A stretch of DNA of 64,000 bases, taken from NCBI RefSeq assembly GCF_002949795.1, contig NZ_CP026692.1, positions 4,510,545 through 4,574,544 of the forward strand, in the 5' to 3' direction. Every line of letters begins with the position of its first letter. The first letter of the stretch is position 1. Shown one piece after another: positions 1-7,154 of this stretch. The DNA comes from Nostoc sp. 'Lobaria pulmonaria (5183) cyanobiont'. GTDB lineage: Bacteria > Cyanobacteriota > Cyanobacteriia > Cyanobacteriales > Nostocaceae. The notes beneath the pieces are model-generated. The model saw only the letters and a program-made list of their open reading frames with translations. It ran no database searches and was not told the DNA's origin. Made by a program: the position numbers and the translations under genes.

Positions 1-1
1 C

Positions 2-346
2 GACCTGCAAGCCTTCGCTCAATTTGCTTCTGACTTAGATAAAGCCACTCAAGACCAGTTAGCACGGGGTCAACGGTTACGCGAACTCCTCAAGCAGCCA
101 CAAAATTCCCCACTCTCGGTATACGAGCAAGTAGCAATTTTGTATGCTGGAATTAATGGTTACTTAGATGACGTACCTGTAAATCAAGTAACTACCTTCA
201 CCGCCGGTCTACGTGAGTACTTAAAGACTGGGAAAACCCAGTATGCCCAAGGAGTACAAGCATCTAAAGCACTAGGTGACGCAGAAGAAGCTGCTTTGAA
301 GGAAGCACTTACCGAATACAAGAAGACCTTCAAAGCTACAGCGTAA
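2..346 (+). CDS. atpA: ATP synthase F1 subunit alpha, C-terminal part (truncated by window edge)
   Basis: The open frame enters from the window edge and encodes the last 114 residues of the alpha subunit. It has the C-terminal helical bundle typical of AtpA ([17 protein letters not shown] near the left edge, then the [11 protein letters not shown] helix). Alpha forms the non-catalytic nucleotide-binding positions of the F1 head on the cytoplasmic face of the thylakoid membrane. It is followed 95 bases later by the gamma subunit on the same strand, the order found in the cyanobacterial atp1 operon. The catalytic-site region lies outside the window, so integrity cannot be judged. Confidence 0.97.
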   Translation, partial: DLQAFAQFASDLDKATQDQLARGQRLRELLKQPQNSPLSVYEQVAILYAGINGYLDDVPVNQVTTFTAGLREYLKTGKTQYAQGVQASKALGDAEEAALKEALTEYKKTFKATA

Positions 347-430
347 TTAGTTATTAGTCATTGGTTATTGGTCATTGGTACAGAACTAATGACTAGTGAC
401 TAATGACAAAGGACAAATGACTAACTACTA
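347..430. repeat. ATTAGTCATT/GGTCATT dispersed repeat in the atpA-atpG gap
   Basis: The gap between atpA and atpG is made of degenerate copies of ATTAGTCATTGGTC. The first half reads in one orientation and the second half (AATGACTAGTGACTAATGAC) in the other, so the transcript could fold into a long imperfect hairpin. The same motif recurs near 20296-20350, 33053-33090, 44400-44463 and 56430-56470. It matches the style of the short tandemly repeated repetitive (STRR) sequences known from heterocystous cyanobacteria. Whether it affects atpA/atpG transcript processing is unknown. Confidence 0.7.
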
Positions 431-441
431 AGGAAAAAAAT

Positions 442-1389
442 ATGGCCAATTTAAAAGCAATACGCGATCGCATTCAGTCGGTCAAAAACACCAAAAAAAT
501 CACAGAAGCCATGCGCCTCGTAGCTGCGGCTAGAGTACGTCGGGCGCAAGAACAAGTCCTAGCAACTCGGCCCTTTGCCGATCGCTTGGCACAAGTATTA
601 TATGGTTTGCAAAGCCGTCTGCGCTTTGAAGAAGCAAACCTACCACTACTGAAAAAACGCCAAGTTAAGTCCGTTGGGCTGTTGGTAATTTCAGGCGATC
701 GCGGTCTATGCGGCGGCTACAATAATAACGTTATCCGTCGTGCAGAAAACCGCGCCAAAGAAATCAAGGCAGAAGGTTTAGACTATCAATTTGTGCTTGT
801 CGGACGCAAAGCTACACAGTACTTTCAACGCCGCGATCAGCCCATTGATGCTACTTACAGCGGCTTAGAGCAAATTCCCACCGCAGCGGAAGCCAATCAG
901 ATTGCTGACCAACTACTTTCCTTGTTCCTTTCGGAAGAAGTTGACCGCATCGAATTAATCTACACCAGATTCCTTTCCTTGGTTAGCTCGCGTCCTGTGA
1001 TCCAAACCTTACTGCCCCTCGATCCACAAGGTCTAGAAGCAGCCGATGACGAAATCTTCCGCTTGACAACCCGTGGTGGTAAATTTGAAGTTGAACGGGA
1101 GAAAGTGACTAACCAAGTCCGCACGTTGGCTCCTGACATGATTTTCGAGCAAGATCCTGTGCAGATTCTCGATTCTCTGTTGCCCCTGTATCTAAGTAAC
1201 CAGTTATTGCGGGCGCTACAAGAATCGGCAGCTAGCGAACTAGCAGCGCGGATGACAGCCATGAGTAATGCCAGTGAAAATGCTGGTGAACTGATTAACA
1301 CCCTCACGCTGTCTTACAACAAGGCTCGACAAGCTGCAATTACCCAAGAACTCCTTGAAGTTGTGGGCGGTGCTGAAGCACTAACTTAA
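442..1389 (+). CDS. atpG: ATP synthase F1 subunit gamma
   Basis: This encodes a 315-residue gamma subunit, the central rotor shaft of F1-ATPase. The N-terminus carries the conserved [20 protein letters not shown] helix and the C-terminus the matching [22 protein letters not shown] helix; together they form the coiled-coil shaft. [13 protein letters not shown] around residues 83-95 is the family signature. The insertion around residues 195-235 typical of photosynthetic gamma subunits is present without the regulatory cysteine pair of plants. An AGGA ribosome binding site lies at 431-434. The gene is called atpC in plastid nomenclature. A strong stem-loop follows, so it is the last gene of this operon. 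Confidence 0.97.
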   Translation: MANLKAIRDRIQSVKNTKKITEAMRLVAAARVRRAQEQVLATRPFADRLAQVLYGLQSRLRFEEANLPLLKKRQVKSVGLLVISGDRGLCGGYNNNVIRRAENRAKEIKAEGLDYQFVLVGRKATQYFQRRDQPIDATYSGLEQIPTAAEANQIADQLLSLFLSEEVDRIELIYTRFLSLVSSRPVIQTLLPLDPQGLEAADDEIFRLTTRGGKFEVEREKVTNQVRTLAPDMIFEQDPVQILDSLLPLYLSNQLLRALQESAASELAARMTAMSNASENAGELINTLTLSYNKARQAAITQELLEVVGGAEALT

Positions 1390-1428
1390 GGTATAGCTAA
1401 TTATTTATTTGTAGTGCGTTGTAATATA

Positions 1429-1467
1429 TAGCCAATTGCTAATTATTTTAAGATTAGCAATTGGCTA
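1429..1467 (+). terminator. Stem-loop at the end of the atp operon
   Basis: A perfect 15-bp inverted repeat (TAGCCAATTGCTAAT and its complement) with a 9-base loop is followed by TTTAGTATTT. It lies 40 bases past the atpG stop and is the likely transcription end or 3' stabilising hairpin. The T-run is short, so termination efficiency is uncertain. Confidence 0.7.
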
Positions 1468-1536
1468 TTTAGTATTTGGGACTTTCAACATAAAGCAAAA
1501 ATTTTTGTCTATTAACACATTTCAAGAATTGCGTAT

Positions 1537-1542
1537 TATAAT
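1537..1542 (+). promoter_or_regulatory. Probable -10 element of ssrA
   Basis: A consensus TATAAT lies 18 bases upstream of the mature tmRNA 5' end. TTAACA at 1512-1517 is a possible -35 with a rather long 19-base spacer. Transcription would begin near 1549 and the short leader would be removed by RNase P at 1560. Confidence 0.5.
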
Positions 1543-1559
1543 TGAAGTATAAAGCGCAT

Positions 1560-1947
1560 GGGTCCGTCACGGTTTCGACAGGTTGGCGAACGCTGCTCTG
1601 TGATTCAGGTCGAGAGTGAGTCTCCTCTCGGAAATCAAAGGCTCAAACAAAAAGTAAATGCGAATAACATCGTTAACTTTGCTCGTAAGGATGCTCTAGT
1701 AGCAGCCTAAAACACCTCTTATAGGTTCGAGCGTCTTCGGTTTGACTCCGTTAAGGACTGAAGACCAAACCCCAACGGATGCTCTAGCAAGCGTTCTCTG
1801 GTTGGCTTGCTGGCTAAGATCAAATCAGAGCATCCTACGTTCGGGATAATGAACGATTCCCGCCTTGAGGGTCAGAAAGGCTAAACCTGTGAATGAGCGG
1901 GGAGTCAATACCCAATTTGGACAGCAGTTCGACTCTGCTCGGATCCA
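1560..1947 (+). ncRNA. ssrA: Transfer-messenger RNA (tmRNA), one-piece
   Basis: tmRNA rescues stalled ribosomes and tags the unfinished protein for proteolysis. The 5' end GGGTCCGTCACGGTTTCGAC and the 3' end with the T-arm GCAGTTCGACTCTGC and CGGATCC form the tRNA-like acceptor domain. The tag frame at 1660-1710 starts with a GCG resume codon and reads ANNIVNFARKDALVAA then TAA, a standard cyanobacterial tag ending in LVAA. The genomic 3' end reads ACTA rather than an encoded CCA, so CCA must be added after transcription. Pseudoknot-like complementary segments occupy 1715-1905. A promoter and a terminator flank it. Confidence 0.96.
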
Positions 1948-1962
1948 CTAAAAATAGTTAAC

Positions 1963-2003
1963 AAGTCCACTTGACACTATGATGTGTAAGTGGGCTTTGT
2001 TTT
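1963..2003 (+). terminator. Rho-independent terminator of ssrA
   Basis: AAGTCCACTT and AAGTGGGCTT form a 10-bp stem (one G-U pair) around a 15-base loop, followed by TGTTTTA. It lies just after the tmRNA 3' end and is the expected terminator. Confidence 0.8.
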
Positions 2004-2329
2004 ATGGTAAATTCTCATCAGAATTTTCTATAATGCACAGCTAACTTGAGTTCAACGGCTAATATAGCAATACCGTTGAGTTAAGCCCAAAATTTTTGGT
2101 AAAGATGCGAAACTGGACTGTTAGCCTGCTGTGCTAATGTGTCTCTACAAGTTTCTCGCCAAACCTTAAACCAAAAACGTGTAGACATCAACAGCGCCCA
2201 AGCCCAAGTAACAAAAAGAAGCGCAACAAGTACTATCTCTGCACAAAGCAGAACTTGTCAAGAAAATAATCTTGATTGTTAACCACAATCTAGGGCGTTG
2301 CTCCCGTTGCGGGATGAATTAGGCTACTA
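2004..2329. other. Gap between tmRNA and IS remnant
   Basis: No intact gene is visible. A hairpin with TCAACGG/CCGTTGA arms occurs near 2052-2082. The stretch around 2130-2280 can be read in pieces that resemble the alpha-helical hairpin of an HlyD-type adaptor (QVSRQTLNQKRVDINSAQAQ), but with frame breaks and no flanking domain. It is at most a very short gene fossil. Confidence 0.35.
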
Positions 2330-2748
2330 AGGGTACAAATCCATAATGGAGGTAGTGCAGTAACAATCGAATTGATAGCTTAAGCATTTCTTCTGATTTA
2401 GAATAGCAACAAATGTCTCAAGTTCATCGACTTGTGCAAATCCAGGAATTTCTGAATGTTCAGGCGCATCTGGGAATTTGAGAGCGATTTCTTTAACCCA
2501 ATTTCTTACCGTATTATCATTGACTTCAGTCAGCCGCTCAATGGTCTCAAACCAATGCCATTCACGTACATGGTTAGACATTGTTGTTTAATTTCGTCAT
2601 TGTATCCGCGTTTTGAATATGATTCTAGAAATTGGCGTTAGCAAAGCGGGGCAAAACGCACGTCGCAATCGCTACAGATGTAGTTTTGTTTACCACGACG
2701 ATGCCCGTTATTAGGGCTAAGGTTAGATGCACAATATGGACAGTTCAT
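2330..2748 (-). pseudogene. IS1-like transposase remnant, frameshifted
   Basis: Read from 2748 leftwards, the first frame gives MNCPYCASNLSPNNGHRRGK, a CxxC zinc-finger N-terminus of IS1-family InsA-like transposases, and stops after 37 residues. A second frame continues with RQFLESYSKRGYNDEIKQQC, and a third (2581-2327) with IERLTEVNDNTVRNWVKEIA and VDELETFV, the family's helix-turn-helix and start of the DDE region. At least two frameshifts and loss of the C-terminal catalytic domain make it non-functional. No terminal inverted repeats were identified. The best 84-residue open frame is only the middle piece. Confidence 0.8.
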
Positions 2749-2787
2749 CTCTTAATTATGCAACGCCAAAATTTTGACGATAAAAAT

Positions 2788-2856
2788 GTAGAGACACGAC
2801 AAATCGCGTCTCTACAAGGGTTTACCGTTTTTTCATAGACGCGATGAATTGCGTCT
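2788..2856. repeat. Two copies of the AGACGCGAT..ATCGCGTCT palindrome family
   Basis: A 28-bp imperfect palindrome at 2788-2815 (GTAGAGAC/GTCTCTAC arms) is followed by a 20-bp one at 2837-2856 (AGACGCGATGAATTGCGTCT) that touches the stop of the next gene. The same family is found inside putA at 26694-26713 and inside recJ at 35401-35428. It is a dispersed REP-like element of Nostoc genomes. Here it may serve as the 3' hairpin of the leftward protease gene. Confidence 0.7.
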
Positions 2857-3990
2857 TTATGCAGGGTTAGGTTGGATTCGGCCTTGAAGTAGCTGGATAA
2901 TAGCAGCTTTTTCTAAGATTCCAACTAGGACGCCATTCTTGCGAATCACGGGAAGCACAGATAGTTTTTGTTGTTCGAGTAACTGCATGACTTCCAGCAG
3001 AGGTTGATCTGATTGGACTGTGGTAGATTCAGTAATTGGTCGCATGACTTCTTTAACTTGAGTTTCTGACCACAGTGCTGTGGGGATGGTTCTTAAATTA
3101 TCAACTGCGATCGCACCTACTAATTGTCCATCATCATCAGTCACTAAGAACCGATGCCAGTTTTGCCCACTTATGACTCGCTCATCGGCAAACTCTCTCA
3201 AGGTAAGATTAGCAGATACAATCGGGCTGTCATGAGTTACAGCATCTTCAGCTGTTAAACCTGTGAGTTTTTCTTGCACTCTGGCAAATTGAGCCGAATT
3301 ACCAGCATTTTGCAACAAGAAGAACCCAATTAACAAATTCCACAAGTTACCGGAGTTGCCAAATAATAGTAGGGGAAGTACACCTGAAAGAATTGCTACC
3401 CAACCAAATATTTGTCCAACTCGACTAGCAAAGGTTACACCTTTATAAGGATTACCTGTAATCTTCCAAACAATAGCTTTCAGTATATTTCCCCCATCTA
3501 AGGGCAAGCCAGGAATCAGGTTGAACAGGGCTAATGCCAAGTTAACAGAAGCGAGAACACCAAGAATTGCAGCTAACGGCCCTGATGCAGCAGTAGTAAC
3601 ACCAATAGCTGTAACGATGCCGCATAGCAATAAGCTAACTAACGGCCCGGCGATCGCTACCCAGAAAGCTTCACCTGGGGTTTTCGATTCTTTTTCTAAG
3701 CTTGCTAAACCGCCAAATATAAACAGTGTGATGGATTTGACATCAATTCCCTGACGAATCGCAACGAAACTGTGGCCTAATTCATGGGCGACGACAGAGG
3801 CAAATAACATCAGCGCTGTCATCAATCCTAGTAACAAAGCTAATCCCGTAGACAATTGGGGAAATTGCGCCGCCAGTCCACTGCTATAGCTCCAAGTTAC
3901 TAAACCCAGAACTAAAAACCATGACGGATGGATATAGAAGGGAATTCCGAAGAGATTACCAACGCGAATTGTGCCATTCATGTCGCTCAC
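2857..3990 (-). CDS. Site-2-protease-type zinc metalloprotease (M50) with two CBS domains
   Basis: The 377-residue membrane protein probably cleaves substrates inside the membrane. The zinc-binding HELGH is at residues 69-73 in a transmembrane helix, and the third ligand motif LDGG is at 164-167 (NLIPGLPLDGG). Hydrophobic segments span about residues 15-235. Two CBS domains follow (about 245-300 and 310-370), ending in SVLPVIRKNGVLVGILEKA; such domains usually bind adenine nucleotides and gate activity. This architecture matches the CBS-bearing S2P subfamily common in cyanobacteria. Substrate is unknown. It stands alone on the minus strand. The start MSDMNGTIRVGNLFGIP fits family N-termini. 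Confidence 0.9.
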   Translation of the reverse strand: MSDMNGTIRVGNLFGIPFYIHPSWFLVLGLVTWSYSSGLAAQFPQLSTGLALLLGLMTALMLFASVVAHELGHSFVAIRQGIDVKSITLFIFGGLASLEKESKTPGEAFWVAIAGPLVSLLLCGIVTAIGVTTAASGPLAAILGVLASVNLALALFNLIPGLPLDGGNILKAIVWKITGNPYKGVTFASRVGQIFGWVAILSGVLPLLLFGNSGNLWNLLIGFFLLQNAGNSAQFARVQEKLTGLTAEDAVTHDSPIVSANLTLREFADERVISGQNWHRFLVTDDDGQLVGAIAVDNLRTIPTALWSETQVKEVMRPITESTTVQSDQPLLEVMQLLEQQKLSVLPVIRKNGVLVGILEKAAIIQLLQGRIQPNPA

Positions 3991-4164
3991 CTTTGATTTC
4001 AGCTTCGAGAGGTTTGCTTTAGTCCTTCTCGATGTTTTTATTGTAACGAAAGGTTAAGAGATTTTAATCTTGCATGGCGGTAGTGGTGTCCGTCTGTAAA
4101 GGTGTGGTTATTGGCAATATTGCAAGCAAGAGTAATGACATCTTCAAGCGGTTACTAGAGGACT

Positions 4165-4208
4165 AGTACCGCAAGGCGGAAGTCAAAAGTCAAAAATCAA
4201 AAGTTAAA
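4165..4208 (+). repeat. Heptanucleotide tandem repeat (AGTCAAA) with palindromic head
   Basis: TAGTACCGCAAGGCGGA is followed by four degenerate heptamers AGTCAAA, AGTCAAA, AATCAAA, AGTTAAA (4181-4208). An inverted copy of the whole unit, head included, lies at 45861-45905. This is a classical cyanobacterial STRR-type element and carries no gene. Confidence 0.75.
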
Positions 4209-4338
4209 AAGCTTTCATTTTGGGCTTTCTGGCTGTAATGAAATGGTAAGTTTATTTCTGCCGCCTTGTACTAGGGAATAAACAAGATAAACTCTAGTAA
4301 TAACTAAGTACAGTTTTGCGTAAAAGTGTAGCGTTTTT

Positions 4339-4569
4339 AATGCAAGCTGATGCATTAACAATGTAAGCCGACGCATTAACAATGTAAGCTGATGCATTAA
4401 CAATGCAAGCTGATGCATTAGCAATGCAAGCCGACGCATTAACAATGCAAGCCGACGCATTAACAATGCAAGCTGATGCATTAGCAATGCAAGCCGACGC
4501 ATTAGCAATGCAAGCCGACGCATTAACAATGCAAGCTGATGCATTAACAATGTAAGCCGACGCATTGGC
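4339..4569. repeat. Eleven tandem copies of a 21-bp repeat
   Basis: Eleven uninterrupted 21-bp units fill this stretch. Each starts AATG(C/T)AAGC, ends GCATT(A/G)(A/G)C, and has either a CTGAT or a CCGAC core; the two T/C positions of the core always change together. Across each unit border TGCATT-AAC-AATGCA makes a hairpin with a 3-base loop. The minus strand stays open in two frames through the array (VNASACI and LMRRLAL heptapeptides) because 21 is a multiple of three, but no start signal, family or domain supports a protein. It lies downstream of the sulfurtransferase gene. It is not a CRISPR array because there are no spacers. Confidence 0.95.
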
Positions 4570-4631
4570 ATTGCAGGGTATTGCCTTGTTTAATTCGCAG
4601 AGTTCTTTCGCCACGTTAACGATTTATCTCA

Positions 4632-5465
4632 CTACCTCTCGATCGCTACATCTGGCAGGCGACTCCACTCATTCCAAGAGCCATCGTAATTCCGAACATT
4701 CGGATAACCCAATAAATACTTCAACACAAACCAGATATATCCAGAACGCCCACCGATAGTACAGTAGGGAAACACTTCTTTATCAGCCGTAATGCCCTTA
4801 CTGTCATAAAGATTTTTCAATTCGTTGAATGATTTAAAAGTTCCATCCTCATTGAGAATTAAGGTATGCTCAAGATGCACTGCACCGGGAATATGTCCAG
4901 TGAGTTGACCTTCTTGTGGTGGCTGATCGAAAAACCACTCACCAGAATATTCTTGAGGTGTTCGGACATCTACCAACACGCGATCGCTTCTACCTATCGA
5001 TACCTGAATTTCATTGTGTAATACTCGCAGATCAGCATCAATACCTCTAGCACAGTAATCAGTAGAAGCAAACGTAGATAATTCAGTTGCTAGTGGACGA
5101 CCTTCTGATTTCCATTTTTGGTAGCCGCCATTGAGAACTCGTATATTCTCATGACCAAAGACTTTCAACAACCAGAAAATCCAGGCTCCTGTTCCCGGAT
5201 AACTGCCATAAGCAATCACTGTGGTGTCATTGGTGATGCCTGAACGTGCCATCAGCTTTTCAAAAGCGATCGCATCCAAATTCATCTTCAAATCGGGCAA
5301 GAGTAAGTCTGCAAAAATGTTCCAGAAGACAGCACCAGGTATGTGAGCATTTTTGTACGGCTCTGGACTCATATCCACTTCAATAATGCGGATGTTTGGA
5401 TCGTTAAGATGATTTGCAAGCCACTGGGTATCAACGATAACAGATGGATCGGCGTATTGAGACAC
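4632..5465 (-). CDS. Thiosulfate/3-mercaptopyruvate-type sulfurtransferase (double rhodanese)
   Basis: The 277-residue protein has two rhodanese domains, the usual size of this family. It transfers sulfane sulfur to an acceptor such as cyanide or a thiol. The N-terminal inactive domain contains EPYKNAHIPGAVFWN and AYGSYPGTGA. The C-terminal domain contains DVRTPQEYSG, GHIPGAVHLEH and the active-site loop YCTIGGRSG near residue 235, whose Cys carries the persulfide. No signal peptide is seen, so it is cytoplasmic. The membrane-protein gene 56 bases upstream is on the same strand and may be co-transcribed. The CTIGGRS loop differs from rhodanese CRxGxR/T loops, so the natural donor is uncertain. 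Confidence 0.9.
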   Translation of the reverse strand: MSQYADPSVIVDTQWLANHLNDPNIRIIEVDMSPEPYKNAHIPGAVFWNIFADLLLPDLKMNLDAIAFEKLMARSGITNDTTVIAYGSYPGTGAWIFWLLKVFGHENIRVLNGGYQKWKSEGRPLATELSTFASTDYCARGIDADLRVLHNEIQVSIGRSDRVLVDVRTPQEYSGEWFFDQPPQEGQLTGHIPGAVHLEHTLILNEDGTFKSFNELKNLYDSKGITADKEVFPYCTIGGRSGYIWFVLKYLLGYPNVRNYDGSWNEWSRLPDVAIER

Positions 5466-5521
5466 TTATATTTCTCCTGTAATAGCGCGAAAAGAATTGA
5501 AAGTTGTGTTTCCTCAACGAT

Positions 5522-5938
5522 TTAGTCTTGGTTATAGTTGGGAAATACGATGTGTGATGTCCGATGCACTAAGGTTGTGGAAATAGAGAATAAGGAAAAG
5601 CCGATGAGTGGGTGGAATACTGCTAAAGGCAAAGAATGCAAGTAAATTGTGAGAAATTGCAGTCCCAGCAGCACTGGCAAACTTACTGTCAGGTTTCGGA
5701 CTCTTCGAGGAAAGGGAATTAAAAACACCCATATCAACAAAATTAGTGAGAGTCCGCCATATCCTCGCACGAGCCAAATATGAAGATTCCACCAATCAGA
5801 GTTGTAAAAATAAGCCAGTCCAACACTGAATATTTGGATTATTAAACAGAGATTGAAAAGCACTGCTGCAATCAAAAAACTGATTTGAATCCAGCGCCCG
5901 GATATCTGTGTGTCATCAATGCCAGAATTTACAGTCAT
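5522..5938 (-). CDS. Small four-helix membrane protein, DUF6220-like
   Basis: The product is a 138-residue protein starting at ATG 5938 (a TTG five codons upstream gives a longer frame). It has four hydrophobic segments: about residues 20-45, 57-80, 88-108 and 110-130 of the longer frame. Histidines sit near membrane borders (WNLHIWLVRG, YLHSLPLAVFHPLIGF), a pattern seen in small haem-binding or DUF6220-type proteins, but haem binding is only a guess. The gene lies directly upstream of the sulfurtransferase on the same strand and is divergent from the LuxR-type regulator. Function is not known. Confidence 0.7.
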   Translation of the reverse strand: MTVNSGIDDTQISGRWIQISFLIAAVLFNLCLIIQIFSVGLAYFYNSDWWNLHIWLVRGYGGLSLILLIWVFLIPFPRRVRNLTVSLPVLLGLQFLTIYLHSLPLAVFHPLIGFSLFSISTTLVHRTSHIVFPNYNQD

Positions 5939-6049
5939 CTGAAGTAATTCCAAAAACCAAACAAAAGATTTGACTTGGTGTGACTAAAGCTAAGATAAGT
6001 CTGGTTGCGATACTGCGCCTAGACCTCGAACGAGTACACTTTGCAAATC

Positions 6050-6712
6050 ATGGTTGCCTTACAAGCTCTATTTCATGGAATTGCTCAAGCTCAAGATGAA
6101 CAGACTTTGCGATCGCACATATCCGCAGAAATGAGTGAGTATTTTTCAGCTACACGATGTGGACTATTTTTCTTTGCCCAAATTTATTTAGTTGACAGCA
6201 AGATTCAAAAAGCACTGCAAATTGCCTTATCACCTCAACACAATCCAGTTGCACGCTACTTGTTAGAACGCCATGCCCCTGTTCATGAAGCTTTAGTAGT
6301 AGAACCAAAAACATGGAAGTTGATTTGTCCTCGTGCCGATCATTGGCACGTCATGGCAGGGCCAATTGTCAGCAATGGTGAGTTAGTGGGTGTGGTAGGT
6401 TTGACGCGTCAGCAAGGAATGCCTGCATTTGATTCACAAAATCTTACAGATTTGAGTGCGCTTTGTCTGCACATTTCTACTTGGGTAGCAATGGCGCGAT
6501 TGCAACAACCACTATTACAGACAAAGCGTTTAACGCCTCGTGAAATGCAAATTGCTTCCTTGGTGGCTCAAGGACAAACTAATGCAGAAATTAGTGCTGA
6601 ACTTTGGATTACTGAAAACTCTGTCAAGCAAGCCTTAAAAAGGATGTTTCGCAAGCTTGAGGTTTCATCTCGTGCTCACATGGTTGCAAAACTTTCCACA
6701 GTTTCAAAATAA
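6050..6712 (+). CDS. LuxR-type transcriptional regulator with GAF-like sensor region
   Basis: The 220-residue protein starts at ATG 6050. Its C-terminal 60 residues are a LuxR/GerE helix-turn-helix: LTPREMQIASLVAQGQTNAE followed by ISAELWITENSVKQALKRMF. The first 155 residues resemble a GAF domain (AGPIVSNGELVGVVGLTR and the helices that follow) and could bind a small ligand. It is transcribed divergently from the membrane protein/sulfurtransferase pair, which are the most likely local targets, with a 111-bp shared upstream region. There is no receiver domain, so it is probably not a two-component regulator. Confidence 0.82.
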   Translation: MVALQALFHGIAQAQDEQTLRSHISAEMSEYFSATRCGLFFFAQIYLVDSKIQKALQIALSPQHNPVARYLLERHAPVHEALVVEPKTWKLICPRADHWHVMAGPIVSNGELVGVVGLTRQQGMPAFDSQNLTDLSALCLHISTWVAMARLQQPLLQTKRLTPREMQIASLVAQGQTNAEISAELWITENSVKQALKRMFRKLEVSSRAHMVAKLSTVSK

Positions 6713-7154
6713 ATAACCTTTTATTGGCCTCATTAATCCTAGATTTCTCTGCTTATGTCACCGAAAAAAGGTAGGAAGCAGGAGGCAGGTGGTCACTGAG
6801 CGTTGTCGTTGGCGCAGCCTAAGAAGAGAAGTGAGGCAGTGTTTCGACTACGCTCAACAACCAGGTAGGAGTCAGGAGATTTTAGAAAATAATTTTATCT
6901 GGAAGCAAAATCGTCTGAAAGTAACTAAATTTATTTATGAAAAACAAAAAATATGTATTTTATTAAGTAGGTGCAAGAAATACAGCGTCCTTCTTAAATC
7001 TCTGTTCGCCTGACGCTCACGGCGAAAGCCTAATATTTATTTATGGGTATTCCTCCAGCATAGCTGCCTCCTTAACCTGCCCCCTGATAACCATTTCTAG
7101 CAAATATTCAAGTAAGACCTTATCAGGGGTGTATTTTCTGACTGAGGCATCCAC
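6713..7154. other. Intergenic, dispersed-repeat debris
   Basis: No gene is supported. Around 6790-6865 there are pieces of a Nostoc dispersed repeat (GTTGTCGTTGGCGCAGCCTA and TTTCGACTACGCTCAACAAC), and a small palindrome (TTCGCC/GGCGAA) near 7005-7026. The open frame at 6789-7013 is built from this repeat and is not a credible gene. Confidence 0.6.

Noticed and set aside
960..1307. 115-residue minus-strand frame within atpG
   Set aside because: Shadow of the atpG coding sequence with no start signal or family similarity.
2121..2280. HlyD/DevB-type adaptor gene fragment
   Set aside because: Only about 25 residues in one frame look similar, with frame breaks; too weak to annotate.
4339..4569. 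CRISPR array
   Set aside because: The 21-bp units are directly contiguous with no spacers, and no cas genes are in the window.
4215..4614. Two minus-strand open frames encoding LMRRLAL and VNASACI heptapeptide repeats
   Set aside because: They exist because the 21-bp array has no stop in these phases; there is no ribosome binding site, domain or independent conservation signal.
6789..7013. 74-residue plus-strand frame
   Set aside because: Consists of dispersed repeat and AT-rich spacer; no coding signature.
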